From positions 1-37,199 of IMG/VR virus record IMGVR_UViG_3300028831_000315: a DNA stretch of 37,199 bases. One strand, given 5' to 3'. Shown in pieces: positions 20,201-29,292 of this stretch. The stretch comes from a virus. The position numbers were made by a program, and so were the translations under genes. Position 1 is the stretch's first letter. Every line of letters begins with the position of its first letter. Under the pieces are notes generated by a model. The model saw nothing but the letters and a program-made list of their open reading frames with translations, was not told where the DNA came from and did no database searches.

Positions 20201-23200
20201 CGCAGCTCGCGTACGGCCTTGCGGCAAAGGGCCTGTCCGTCGTGATGGGCGAGAGTGCGCTGGCGCAGGGCGCGCAGACGGCGGCCACATGGCTTCAGAC
20301 CGCCGCCACGGGCGCGTTGACGGTGGCCACAGACCTTGCGACGGCGGCCATGACCGGTCTGTTGGCGGTTGAAGCCGGCACCGGGATCGCGGAAGTCATC
20401 ATCGCCGTCGTGGCCTTGGGCGCGGCGCTCGTCGCGCTCTACAAATATTGGGACACCCTCACAGGCGCGGTCTCCACCGCGATTGGCTGGATTCGTGACA
20501 AGGCCGTCGCCGCTTTCACGACCTTATGGAAGGCGATCACGACCAACCCACTGGTGACGCTGGTGAAGACCATCGGCGAACTGGTCCTGCGGATTGCCGG
20601 GTGGGGGTTCATTGCCGCCGGCGTGGCCGCGTGGGCCACACTGAAGGGCGCGGTCCTGCTCGTTGAAGGCGTCTTTGGGCTCGTTGGCAAAGCGATTCAG
20701 GTGGTCTGGGATCTGTTTGGCAGTCCGATCCTGACGGGTGTCGTCACCACCTTTACCTTCCTTGGCAATCTCGTCAAAGGGCCAGTGGTCGCGGCGTTCT
20801 CGCTGCTCGGTCAAGTTGTCACCGTCATTGCCGACAAGATTCAATGGATTCTTGACCATATTCCCAAGTTGCCTGACCTCCCGGCGGCGCCGGCCTTTCT
20901 TGGTGGAGGGGCGACAGACCCGAATGCTGCGGCGTTTAAGTCCGCGCGCGAGCAGGCTGAGGCGGCGGCGAAGACGCGCAAGGCTGATAGCGAAGCCGCG
21001 AAGGCGCTGGCGGCCGACGCGACGAAACGCGCGCAGGCTGGTGAGTTGAATATCGAGTTGCAGGCCGAGATGGATCGCCAGATCCAGCAATATCTCAAAG
21101 ATGGCTTACAGCTCGACCAGTTACCACCGATTCTTCAACGCATCCACAACGGCCAACTGGCGATTGCGCAGGCGACCAAAGAGGCGAAGCAAGCGCAGGA
21201 CGACCAGAACGCGACCGTGGAGATGCTCAAGCGCAACACCGATTATCAGAACACGCTTGTTGACATCACCAGACGCGGTGAAGACGCCCAACTTCAGATT
21301 ATCGAGAATAACAAACAAAAAGAGCTGGCGATTCTTGATGGGAAGTTCGCCGAGAGTGCGCGCGCCACCGACGCGTACCGCAGTGCGAGGGCGAAGATCG
21401 AAACGGACGCCGAGAAGGCGGTGCTGAATATCACGCGTCAGAACGCCGACGCGCACGCCAAAGTCCAAGACGACATTGCGAAGAATCGCCTACAGGCGGC
21501 GCAGCGTGGGGCCGCCGGCGAACTGGCGGCCATCCGACAGTCGGCCGACCAGCAGGTCGCGGAGCTGAAGCGGCAACAGACCGCGATTGATCCGAACTCG
21601 CAAGCGTGGAAAGACCGGGCGCAGAAGATCAACGACATTCAGGCCAAGGCCGCGTCCGACATCAGCCTGAAACTCGCGCAGCTCGCGCGGGAGAGCGGCG
21701 ACAAGATCGAAGATATCGACCGGGACATTGCCGACAGCCGCGTCAAGATTCAACAGCAAGGGTTCGATGCGGAAATTACCGCGATGCGGCAGGCGACCGA
21801 GAAGCAACTGGTCGAATTGAAGCGCCGTAATCTTGGCGCTGTGCAAGAGGCGGCGGAGGCGGCCGCCATCAGGCGCAAACTCGACAACGATATTCAGATC
21901 AAACTAGAGCAGGCGCATAAGGCCGAGGCCGATAAAGCCGCCGAACTCGCCGCCGCGGAGCAGGCCACCCTTATCAAATACGCCACCGATGGCGCTCACC
22001 AGCAGATCGAGTTACTCGATAACGAATGGCGCACGCGCATCGCCAAAGAGCAGCAAGGCTACGACCAGACGGTTGAAGGTCGGCAAGCGTGGCAGGAGCG
22101 CCGCGCCGCGATTGACCGCGAGTTTGCCAACAAGCGTCACGACATCGAACTACAGGAGAAAAAGAAGACAGACCGCGACGTGGAGAACGCCGAGGCGACG
22201 CATGAGTCGGCGATGCACGAGTTGTATCTGCAAGGTACGGCGGCCGAGATTCAATCCCTCAATGACCGGCAAGCCGCAGAACTGCGTGTCTTCGAGAAGT
22301 ACACCGCACCCGCGCTGGCCACGGAGGAGGCCCGCCGGAAGCAGCGCAACGCCATTTTGCAGCGGCAGAATGACGAACAGCTCCAGCTCCAGATCAAGCA
22401 TGAACAGGACGTCGCCACCGAGGTGTACTCCATCGACCAAGAACTGGGTCGGATGCAGATGGACCTGCGCTATACCGGCGTGCAGGCGGCGCTGGCGGCG
22501 AATCAGCAGGAACTCGAGGACCATCTCCGCACTATCGAACTGACGAAGAATGCCGACCAGCGCCTCATGGACGCCACGGTGGCGCTCTATCGCGCGAAGG
22601 CCGAAGCGATCATCCGCGCCAATGACCCCATCTGGAAAGCATGGCAAGACCTCAATCGGGACATGCGCGATGAGTGGGCCTCGACGTGGGAGCAAGTCCT
22701 GTCCGGCGAGAAGGACTGGACCGAAGCGATGCTGCAACCGTTCAAGGATGTGCAGGATAGCTTCAAGAAAATGATCGCCGGCATCATCGCCGACTGGCAG
22801 CAAGAGCTGATGGCGCCGATGATGGACATGGTGAAGAACACCATGCGCGGCTTGTTGGGCCTCGGCCCGAAGAAACTCACTGGCGCGGCGGCGCTTGACG
22901 ACGCGGCGCAGAAAGTGGGCGAGGCCTCGGCCAAGTTGGAGCAATCGGCCTTCCACGCCGGCGGCGCGTCGCAACAGATGGCCAAGTCGGCGCAGGAGGT
23001 CATGGCCGGCGGCGACGCGCTGAAGACCGGCGGGAAAGCGGTGGAGGACTCCGCGAAAGCCTTCCAGATGGCGCAGGTCGACGCCGGCAAGGCGCTCGAC
23101 GCCTCGGCCACGGCCCTGTCGAACGCGGCGGCCGACCTTTCCGCCGCTGCCGCTCATCTGGCCACGTCGCCCCTTCCGGCTGGATTCCAATCGCGCGAAG

Positions 23201-26200
23201 GCATGGTGCCCGGTGTCTCCGATGTGTCGGAGATCCTTGGTGGCCTTACCGGGAATGACGAGAGTGATATTGCCGATGCGATTGATGATTTGAGCAACGA
23301 GGTGGGCATCAGCACGGAAGCCCTCGATGGGTCGATGGAGTCAACGAACGCCCTGTCGAGCGCGCTCAGCGATTCCACCGACGCCACACACACCCTCGCC
23401 GCGCAGAATTCCAAACTCTCGGCTGGCTTCTCCATTGTGGGGTCGCTGATGGGCGGGATGAATCAGGTTATGCGATTCATCACGTCCGGTGGGCAGATGC
23501 CCGCAGGCATGCCGCTGCCGGCGCAGATGTTTGGCGGTGGCGCAATGATGCAGCTACCGGGTCAGCTGCCGGGTATCGGCGGCGCCGTGCCCCTTGGCGG
23601 TCTGCCGCCGATTGGTGGTGGTGGTGGGGCGAACACGCTCTGGAGCCATATTCCGTGGCTTGGCAAGTTCATGCAGCCGATGATCGGTGGGACCCCGGCC
23701 AGCCAGTTCACGGGCCCGCTGCAAGAAGGACAGACCGCCATGCCATCGATGGGCATGCAGCGGGCTGGCGGCGCGATGATGGCCGCCGGCGGCATCGCGC
23801 AACTGTTCACGGCGCAGGGCAAACTCGCCAACACGATGGCCGGCATGCAGGCGGGCGCCGGCATCGGCCAGATGATCATGCCCGGTATCGGCACGGCCAT
23901 CGGTGCAGGTGTGGGTGCGCTGGCAGGGTTCATCAAGGGCGCGCTCCAGAAGCCCGAATTCAAGAAAGCCATGAAGGATGTGGGGCGTGACTGGGGCGTC
24001 ACCATCAGCGAGGAGACCGGCAAAGCGATTGAGAAGACGGAGAAGGATGAGAAGGTCTCGCGTGGCACAGCCACGCTGATGCATCTGCAAGACATCATTC
24101 ACGACGCGGGCGGACTCAAGGCCGATAACGTCGAGATGTTTCATGGCAAGTTACATGACCTGTTCAGCGAGTTCGACCGCGGCAAGCTGACGGCCGACCA
24201 GCTCACGAAGGCCATGCAGGAGAATCTGCAAACCTTCGTGAAGTATGGCGAGACCGACCCGAAAGGTCTGAGCGCCTTCTACGACGCGGCGTCGTTGATG
24301 GTGGCCAAGTTCAAAGAAGGCAAGATCAGCGCCGAACAAGCGTCGACCGCGCTCGAAGATGGGATTGGCAAGATTGCGGCGAAGGCGGTCAAAGACAACA
24401 GCATCGTCAGCCAGTCGTTCCTCGACATGGCGAAGTCGGCGAAGGATGCTGGGCTCCAGCTCGATTCGGTCAAGCAGTTCAACGACGCGATGATGACGAA
24501 GCTCGCCGGTGGGGTGAAAAACCTCACGACGGGCTTTGGCGAGACGCTGAAGGAAGGCCTCCACGCGGCGTTGAAGGATCTGCCGGAACGGTTCGGTGAT
24601 GAGTGGACCGACAAAATCTACGGCGCGCTCGGGAAGGACAGCCATCTCAATGATGCGCTGAAGGAATTCGGTGACGCCATCAAGGGCGTCAATAAGGACG
24701 CGCAGAGCGAGTATCTCGACGAATTTGGCCACGATGTGGTCACGGTGGGTGAGGCCTCGGCCGATGCGACGAAGAAGGCCGAGGGGCTGAACGAACGGTT
24801 CCGCGCCCAACAGACCGCCGTCGCCGATGCCGAACAAGCGGTCAAGTACTACGATGCGGAACTCGCCCGCGCCACGGCGGCCCACAAGGATCCGCTGGCG
24901 CTGCAACGGCTCCAGAAGGAACTCGATAACGCCAAGAACCGGCTGAACGCCGCGAAAGGCGCGCTGGCGACACTGGCCGACGAGTACACCAAAGCACAAG
25001 CGGCGGTCGACAAGTCGAAGCAGCACGTCACCCGCGAGGCCACCGGCGGGCCGGGCGCGCTCGATCCGAAGGCCGAGCAGGCCAAAGTCGAGCAGGCGCT
25101 GGCCGAGATCCGGAGCAAGTTCCAAACCGAGTTCGACCGGATCTCACGGATTACGCTGGCGAGTTTCAACGCGATGATCGCCAACGGCAAGTCGATGGTG
25201 GAGGCCATCGACGCCAATGCCGATGGCATCGACCAACTGACGACAGCCGCCGATAAGTTCGGCCTGCATGGCAATGCCGCCTTCGATCAGCTCAAGCGCT
25301 GGCGGCAACTGACGATTGATAACAAGGGGCTGATTGATTCGGTCGGCGGCCTGAACGATGTCATGGTCGCGCTGGCGAATACGGGTTCGCTCGACGCCGA
25401 CACCTTCGAGGATATCCAGAAGCAAGTGACGGATTCGATTGAGGGTGAAAAAGGCGCGTATCAGCAGATGACCGAGCACGGGTTCACTGCGCGGGAAGCA
25501 GAAGAAGCCCTCAAACCGACGCTCGAAAGCATCATCAAAGCGCACAAAGAACGTGGGCTGGCGATTGATGAGGAGACGCAGAAACTTATCGATCAGGCGA
25601 CGCAAGATGGCGTGCTGAAGAAGGAGCAAATCTCGACCAACGACATTCTGATGCAGGGCCTGACGGCATTGATCACGGCTGTAGGCGGCACGTTACCGGA
25701 GGCATGGCAGAAAGCCGCGGACGCGGCGAAGAACGGCACCAACGACATGAAGCAACACGTGGGCGCGGCGGCGCAGGGTGCGGCCGATGCCTACAACGCG
25801 ATGGGGTCCAAGATCCACGACTACATGCAGTCGGCCTTCGGCGGCCTCGATGTCGACATCGATGGCTTCACGCAAAAACTGGTGCGGGCCGCGAGCGTGA
25901 GCCCCGAGGCGTTCGACAAGGCGATGGGCGAGATCAAGGACACCATCACGGACAAGCTCGGGGATGGGTCGTCTGACGCGGCGCAGCAAGTACTGGCCAA
26001 TCTTGGCAGCGTGGACAGCGCCTTCGCCAAGCTGCGGACGTTCCTCGACCAGTCCAGCCAGCAGTTCGATCAGTGGGCGAGTCAGGCCGGGCAAGCCGCG
26101 GACGATGTTGGCGATAAGGTCGACCGCGTGAACTTTGGCAGTTCACCGGGCGGTCTGAAAGAGATTCCGCTCCTGCTCGGTCATGCGACGGCCGCGATCA

Positions 26201-28437
26201 CCGCTTTTGCGGGGCACGCGACCAAGCACTTCGACATCGTGAAGGATAGCGTCGATGCCATCCACGGGCCCGATCTGTCGAAGGCGACCACCGATGTGAC
26301 CCAGCTCGGTGGCAAGATCACGGATCTATTCAAGGCGAAACCGGAGAGTCAACGTCTGACGGAGTTTGTGAAGGACTTGAATGCGGCGAAAGACGCGCTC
26401 GGTACCCGCATCGGCCAGTTGCAGGCTGGTGCGGATCTCACGCTGGGCGAGAAAATGCTCAATAAAGGCAACCGCGACAAGACGATTGCCGGTCTCCAAA
26501 CCAAGCAGGCGGATATCAGTGACACGCAGTCCGGTCTCTTGTCGGACCTGACCAAGCAATTGTCGACCGGACTCGCGGCGTTACAGCAAGTGCAGCAAGC
26601 GACCCCGAAAGAACTCGCCAAACTCCTCGGCCCAACGGCCGATTTCATGAAGCCTGACAAGTTGCAGCAGGCCGGCGCCGATCTGGCGGCCGGGCTGACC
26701 GCCAAGATCAAGGAGATACAGAGCGCCATCACCGTGACGAAAGAGTCGATGGGCGTCAAGCCTGATCAACCCACCGGCGCTGAGGCTGGCGTACTCGCGG
26801 ACCTGAACAAACAGTTGTCTATCGGTGTGGAGACATTGGCCCGCGTGCAGGAGGCGACGCCGAAAGACCTTGCGAAGATGCTCGGCCCGATGGCCGATTT
26901 CATGAAACCAGACCAGCTCCAAAAGGCTGGGGCCGACCTCGCTGCGGGCTTGACCGACAAAATCAAAGAATTGCGAGCGACCATCGACGCCACGAAGCAA
27001 GCGATGGGGCTCAGACCAGACCAGCCGACTGACGTCGCGGTCAAGACCGCCGTCGAACAACCACCAGACACGCGCCCGCGGGCGCGCGAGATGCCACCGC
27101 TGCCGGAGGGAACGACCGACGCGGATCGAGAGGCGTACGTCAAAGCCTTCCACGACATGCTGGTGGCGACCCAAGAGGAGGCGCAGCAGAGTTCAGACAC
27201 TATCGCCAAGGTGATGGGCGACAAATTTACCGCCGTCATTCCCGATGCGATGCAGACCACGGTCACGGCCATGGGGATGGTCACAGACCACGCCGGATCG
27301 GCCTTCCAGAATCTTGGCGACGACGCGCAGGCCAGCATTCAGGCGATTCTCGACCGGATGCAGCAGACCAATACCGGTTTCGCCGGCATGCATACCAACC
27401 TCGTGAAGGCGGCGACCGATTTCCAGCAGTGGTCGAACGTGGCGGTGTCCTCGACGGGCGCCGTCCAGAGCGCCATCGATGGTGTCAACTTTGGCAGCTC
27501 GCCCGGCGGGCTCAAGGAAATTCCGCGCCTGCTCTCGAAGGCGACCGGTTCGATGGGTGGCTTCGCCACGCACGCGGTCAGACAGATGGCCACGGTTCGC
27601 GGGTCGGTGGATGCCATTCAGTCGCCGTCGCTGGCGCCGTTGCCGGATATTGCTCATCGCGTGCTGCCGGGCTTGTCGGCCGTTCGCCAGCAAGCGCTCG
27701 GGGCGGCGACCGATACGAGTCAGTTTGGCGACCAGTTCGCGGCGGCGATGCACACCACGGCCGTGGCGGCGTCGAATCTTAAGATGCCGACCGAGCAGTT
27801 GAATGGCTGGATGAGCAGTCTCGGGGCGGTGATTGACCAACTGCACATGGCCACCGACGCCTCGGGGTCGTTCTCTACCGCGGTGGCGCAGCAGATGGGT
27901 ACCACGAAGGATGCCGTGGACCAGACCGGCGCGGCGACGGCGGCGATGTCAGATCGCTTGAAGGATCTCGATACCAGTCAGTTGGCGCCGGAGGATCAGG
28001 CGCAGGTCGATCTGAACATCCAAAACTGGGTCGCCGAGCAACAGCGCATGACCGACCAGATGACCGCGGCGTTCTCGCCGCAGGCCATTCAGTCCGCGAT
28101 TGCCAACAAAGTCGTGCCGCCGATGGAGACACTGGCGCCGGAGACCATTCAGAGCCTCGTGCAGAGCATGAAGGGCATGCTGAATACGCCGGACACGATG
28201 CGCGCTGCCGTCCAGCCCGGGTATGCCATCGTGCCGAAAGAGGACCGGCCGTTGCCGGGGCTGCCGGTTGAGAGCCCTAAGGAAGAATTCCAGTTGCACT
28301 TCAACATCAATGCGCTCGAAACCAGCAACTTGCAGGAGGCGATTGACCGGAAAATTCTCCCGGGCATCATCGACGCGCTGCAACGGGGTCGAGAGTTGGG
28401 CTCGTTCCTGAACCTGATTCCTCCAACGAAGGACTAA
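17242..28437 (+). CDS. Giant tape measure protein
   Basis: 3,731 aa. Order: residues 100-500, Ala-rich with a Trp-marked 37-residue repeat; about 650-960, a TP901/phage-minor-tail core (WVMSKQTGVSADALSKFDYV, then IGMELFGRQFRSMSQLVGQD); about 950-1180, several hydrophobic spans; about 1230-1800, long charged coiled coil; about 2060-2240, Gly/Met/Ala-rich membrane-active-looking stretch (GIGTAIGAGVGALAGFIKGA); then helical sequence with an 86-residue tandem duplication (3099-3270) and two copies of NFGSSPGGLKEIP (2964 and 3416). Tape measures fix tail length at roughly 0.15 nm per residue, so a tail of about 500-560 nm is implied if the whole protein is used. It is ejected and may help the DNA cross the membrane. 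A long family member compared with lambda gpH (853 aa). Confidence 0.93.
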   Translation: MDPENRVQFELEAIDKVTEVIARIKAGLAGLGGTFKSQADAATRAFEPAMASVSKSAQAAGQAVSQAFDQFPAQARAAVTAVSSQFATIVSDGQQAFRALTAAVDSTWAALGAGATALGTQIQNAWQSLSAQPFKTLAAAGLTALASLVDGAANVWSQITAQAKATGATLASAFSGLTGASFTSMATAAGQAWTAIRAGAAQTGDVITRAFEALTGTSFSGIAAAATQAWDTITAGAVTARDAIGAALSSFAADPFGALSTAAASAWETITAGASSVSDAIVAAFAAFQDSPFAALSDAASAAWDAITAGASAAGSAITEALSNLSASAFGQLTDAASAAWGTITAGAASVGAFIQDAFDGLGIDTFFDNIQASADAAWEAISGAAQDTAGNISEWFSQAWDQVTSGAADLPTQVGSAFGTLSDDLDQFFGDDTTFSDLLGDAWDTLSNAAQSALSAVGAAATSAGTVLQSALNVDATKVFGSLSDVATQTWTSVRESATGAWDGITTAVGTSIRNLTTLFTGFNDGAGKSTSSVAEKLQAQSLAFERSRQAAVAHAQQMRATQEQLTNELQQVNDKIRELEAASASGYQPTIQALAAARQEAEQLKDVINRLNGAIQDEDNAAKTAAKSSDDMSAAAKKANDEAGKQVGIVDSLANSFMKMAAAVFTGNAAWDITKGILLGLWHQVTGLVEAFPHLIEHVAHVADEFWVMSKQTGVSADALSKFDYVASQTGTSLGTITTSIFMMSRTLGAASGQTEAAVSQLGLSLDQLRSQSPEESFQHILSGLNALPAQADRARIGMELFGRQFRSMSQLVGQDIDGMMKKAEEMGLVITDRMAEAGNAFTDAFDTLGRVTEGFTRQIGVTFLPAVTKAVSGMADAIGEVLSSIRFDFSGWYEQADAAATAFVAAFKDMAEALQPFIKAVIDIVAAMVPILSGAFTAVMKAISALSPVIAAVASVLSTFAVPIAVVTVAITGYVTALTLAKVAQLAYGLAAKGLSVVMGESALAQGAQTAATWLQTAATGALTVATDLATAAMTGLLAVEAGTGIAEVIIAVVALGAALVALYKYWDTLTGAVSTAIGWIRDKAVAAFTTLWKAITTNPLVTLVKTIGELVLRIAGWGFIAAGVAAWATLKGAVLLVEGVFGLVGKAIQVVWDLFGSPILTGVVTTFTFLGNLVKGPVVAAFSLLGQVVTVIADKIQWILDHIPKLPDLPAAPAFLGGGATDPNAAAFKSAREQAEAAAKTRKADSEAAKALAADATKRAQAGELNIELQAEMDRQIQQYLKDGLQLDQLPPILQRIHNGQLAIAQATKEAKQAQDDQNATVEMLKRNTDYQNTLVDITRRGEDAQLQIIENNKQKELAILDGKFAESARATDAYRSARAKIETDAEKAVLNITRQNADAHAKVQDDIAKNRLQAAQRGAAGELAAIRQSADQQVAELKRQQTAIDPNSQAWKDRAQKINDIQAKAASDISLKLAQLARESGDKIEDIDRDIADSRVKIQQQGFDAEITAMRQATEKQLVELKRRNLGAVQEAAEAAAIRRKLDNDIQIKLEQAHKAEADKAAELAAAEQATLIKYATDGAHQQIELLDNEWRTRIAKEQQGYDQTVEGRQAWQERRAAIDREFANKRHDIELQEKKKTDRDVENAEATHESAMHELYLQGTAAEIQSLNDRQAAELRVFEKYTAPALATEEARRKQRNAILQRQNDEQLQLQIKHEQDVATEVYSIDQELGRMQMDLRYTGVQAALAANQQELEDHLRTIELTKNADQRLMDATVALYRAKAEAIIRANDPIWKAWQDLNRDMRDEWASTWEQVLSGEKDWTEAMLQPFKDVQDSFKKMIAGIIADWQQELMAPMMDMVKNTMRGLLGLGPKKLTGAAALDDAAQKVGEASAKLEQSAFHAGGASQQMAKSAQEVMAGGDALKTGGKAVEDSAKAFQMAQVDAGKALDASATALSNAAADLSAAAAHLATSPLPAGFQSREGMVPGVSDVSEILGGLTGNDESDIADAIDDLSNEVGISTEALDGSMESTNALSSALSDSTDATHTLAAQNSKLSAGFSIVGSLMGGMNQVMRFITSGGQMPAGMPLPAQMFGGGAMMQLPGQLPGIGGAVPLGGLPPIGGGGGANTLWSHIPWLGKFMQPMIGGTPASQFTGPLQEGQTAMPSMGMQRAGGAMMAAGGIAQLFTAQGKLANTMAGMQAGAGIGQMIMPGIGTAIGAGVGALAGFIKGALQKPEFKKAMKDVGRDWGVTISEETGKAIEKTEKDEKVSRGTATLMHLQDIIHDAGGLKADNVEMFHGKLHDLFSEFDRGKLTADQLTKAMQENLQTFVKYGETDPKGLSAFYDAASLMVAKFKEGKISAEQASTALEDGIGKIAAKAVKDNSIVSQSFLDMAKSAKDAGLQLDSVKQFNDAMMTKLAGGVKNLTTGFGETLKEGLHAALKDLPERFGDEWTDKIYGALGKDSHLNDALKEFGDAIKGVNKDAQSEYLDEFGHDVVTVGEASADATKKAEGLNERFRAQQTAVADAEQAVKYYDAELARATAAHKDPLALQRLQKELDNAKNRLNAAKGALATLADEYTKAQAAVDKSKQHVTREATGGPGALDPKAEQAKVEQALAEIRSKFQTEFDRISRITLASFNAMIANGKSMVEAIDANADGIDQLTTAADKFGLHGNAAFDQLKRWRQLTIDNKGLIDSVGGLNDVMVALANTGSLDADTFEDIQKQVTDSIEGEKGAYQQMTEHGFTAREAEEALKPTLESIIKAHKERGLAIDEETQKLIDQATQDGVLKKEQISTNDILMQGLTALITAVGGTLPEAWQKAADAAKNGTNDMKQHVGAAAQGAADAYNAMGSKIHDYMQSAFGGLDVDIDGFTQKLVRAASVSPEAFDKAMGEIKDTITDKLGDGSSDAAQQVLANLGSVDSAFAKLRTFLDQSSQQFDQWASQAGQAADDVGDKVDRVNFGSSPGGLKEIPLLLGHATAAITAFAGHATKHFDIVKDSVDAIHGPDLSKATTDVTQLGGKITDLFKAKPESQRLTEFVKDLNAAKDALGTRIGQLQAGADLTLGEKMLNKGNRDKTIAGLQTKQADISDTQSGLLSDLTKQLSTGLAALQQVQQATPKELAKLLGPTADFMKPDKLQQAGADLAAGLTAKIKEIQSAITVTKESMGVKPDQPTGAEAGVLADLNKQLSIGVETLARVQEATPKDLAKMLGPMADFMKPDQLQKAGADLAAGLTDKIKELRATIDATKQAMGLRPDQPTDVAVKTAVEQPPDTRPRAREMPPLPEGTTDADREAYVKAFHDMLVATQEEAQQSSDTIAKVMGDKFTAVIPDAMQTTVTAMGMVTDHAGSAFQNLGDDAQASIQAILDRMQQTNTGFAGMHTNLVKAATDFQQWSNVAVSSTGAVQSAIDGVNFGSSPGGLKEIPRLLSKATGSMGGFATHAVRQMATVRGSVDAIQSPSLAPLPDIAHRVLPGLSAVRQQALGAATDTSQFGDQFAAAMHTTAVAASNLKMPTEQLNGWMSSLGAVIDQLHMATDASGSFSTAVAQQMGTTKDAVDQTGAATAAMSDRLKDLDTSQLAPEDQAQVDLNIQNWVAEQQRMTDQMTAAFSPQAIQSAIANKVVPPMETLAPETIQSLVQSMKGMLNTPDTMRAAVQPGYAIVPKEDRPLPGLPVESPKEEFQLHFNINALETSNLQEAIDRKILPGIIDALQRGRELGSFLNLIPPTKD
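17704..18372 (+). repeat. Tandem 111-bp (37-aa) repeats in the tape measure gene
   Basis: Trp codons in the context AAxxAWxxITAGA occur at residues 156, 193, 230, 267, 304 and 341, exactly 37 apart, then at 379. The consensus unit is roughly AW(D/E)TITAGA, four variable residues, I..AF..F....F..L..AA. The nucleotide copies have diverged, so this is an old duplication series. Confidence 0.85.
26536..27051 (+). repeat. 258-bp tandem duplication in the tape measure gene
   Basis: Copy 1 (26536-26793) and copy 2 (26794-27051) both encode a unit with DL.KQLS.G, ATPK(E/D)LAK.LGP, ADFMKPD, AGADLAAGLT.KIKE and KPDQPT-like ends. Two copies, 86 residues each, with clear divergence. Confidence 0.85.
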
Positions 28438-28440
28438 GCG

Positions 28441-29283
28441 GTGTTTTACTATTGCCGTTGGTCGGACAATCTGGCGCGCACGGCCGGCAAGACGGTGAAT
28501 ACGGGGACCGAAGATGCTGGCTACCCCGCCAGCAATTTATCGGATGACCTGCCGCAACGGCCGGCGAAGCTGACCACAACGGCCGGGTCATGGCTCTTTG
28601 ATTGCGGCACGGAGGTCGCGCCGGAACTTTTCTGTGTCATTCATCACAACCTGCAAAGCGGCAGCACCGCGTGGTTGCAGGCCTCCGCCTCGACCAGTTT
28701 TACCTCACCGGCCCTCAATATCGCGGTCCCGATCATCGCCGCGAATGCCGACAAGTTTCCCGTCAATCTCAAGGTGGACCTCAAGCTGCTCTATCCGTTC
28801 ACGCTAGACCGGACCTATCGCTATTGGCGGTTCGTGGTGGCTGGCAACTCGGTGCCGGTCGCGGTGGGCGAAATCGTGCTCTCGGCCAAGCGCCGGGATC
28901 TGACGGTTCGCAATATTAAACGGGGCTCCGACCGACTGCTGCGCCGACCAGCGGTCATTCACGATACCGAGCTACTGGTTCGTCATGCCTACGATCTCGG
29001 CACCACGATCCGTGGCTGTTCGGTCGAGATTCAACCCTCGGACGCGACGCTGAAAGAAGTCGAGACATGGTTCCGTGATGCGACAGCGACCCGGCCCTTC
29101 ATCATCATTCCGTACTATCCGGACCCGACGGGCGGGTATTCGTCAGCGCTTGATGACGATCCGTGGCTCGTGACATTTCTCAATCAGGATCAACCGTATA
29201 AGCGTGAGTTTCGTAATTACAACACGCTGACGATTCCGTTTCAGGAGTTGAGTCGCGGCCTCTACCCGACGCCGTGGCCGTAG
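28441..29283 (+). CDS. Minor tail protein
   Basis: 280 aa with a GTG start and AAGGA nine bases upstream. Beta-rich: YYCRWSDNLA, YPASNLSDDLPQRPAK, WLFDCG, then FCVIHHNLQSGSTAWLQASA, resembling a galactose-binding/discoidin-like domain. After it come RYWRFVVAGNSVPVAVGEIV and a closing domain with IIPYYPDPTG and NYNTLTIPFQEL. The position directly after the tape measure is where siphoviruses encode the distal tail protein, so a Dit-like baseplate role is likely but not proven. Confidence 0.65.
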   Translation: MFYYCRWSDNLARTAGKTVNTGTEDAGYPASNLSDDLPQRPAKLTTTAGSWLFDCGTEVAPELFCVIHHNLQSGSTAWLQASASTSFTSPALNIAVPIIAANADKFPVNLKVDLKLLYPFTLDRTYRYWRFVVAGNSVPVAVGEIVLSAKRRDLTVRNIKRGSDRLLRRPAVIHDTELLVRHAYDLGTTIRGCSVEIQPSDATLKEVETWFRDATATRPFIIIPYYPDPTGGYSSALDDDPWLVTFLNQDQPYKREFRNYNTLTIPFQELSRGLYPTPWP

Positions 29284-29292
29284 GGAGCGGTG

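Noticed and set aside
22150-23190. Long minus-strand open frame inside the tape measure gene
   Set aside because: Arg/Leu/His-rich antisense translation of a GC-rich gene; no ribosome site or domain, and the + strand product is clearly coding.
24151-25125. Another long minus-strand open frame inside the tape measure gene
   Set aside because: Same reason: composition of an antisense shadow with no recognisable motif.
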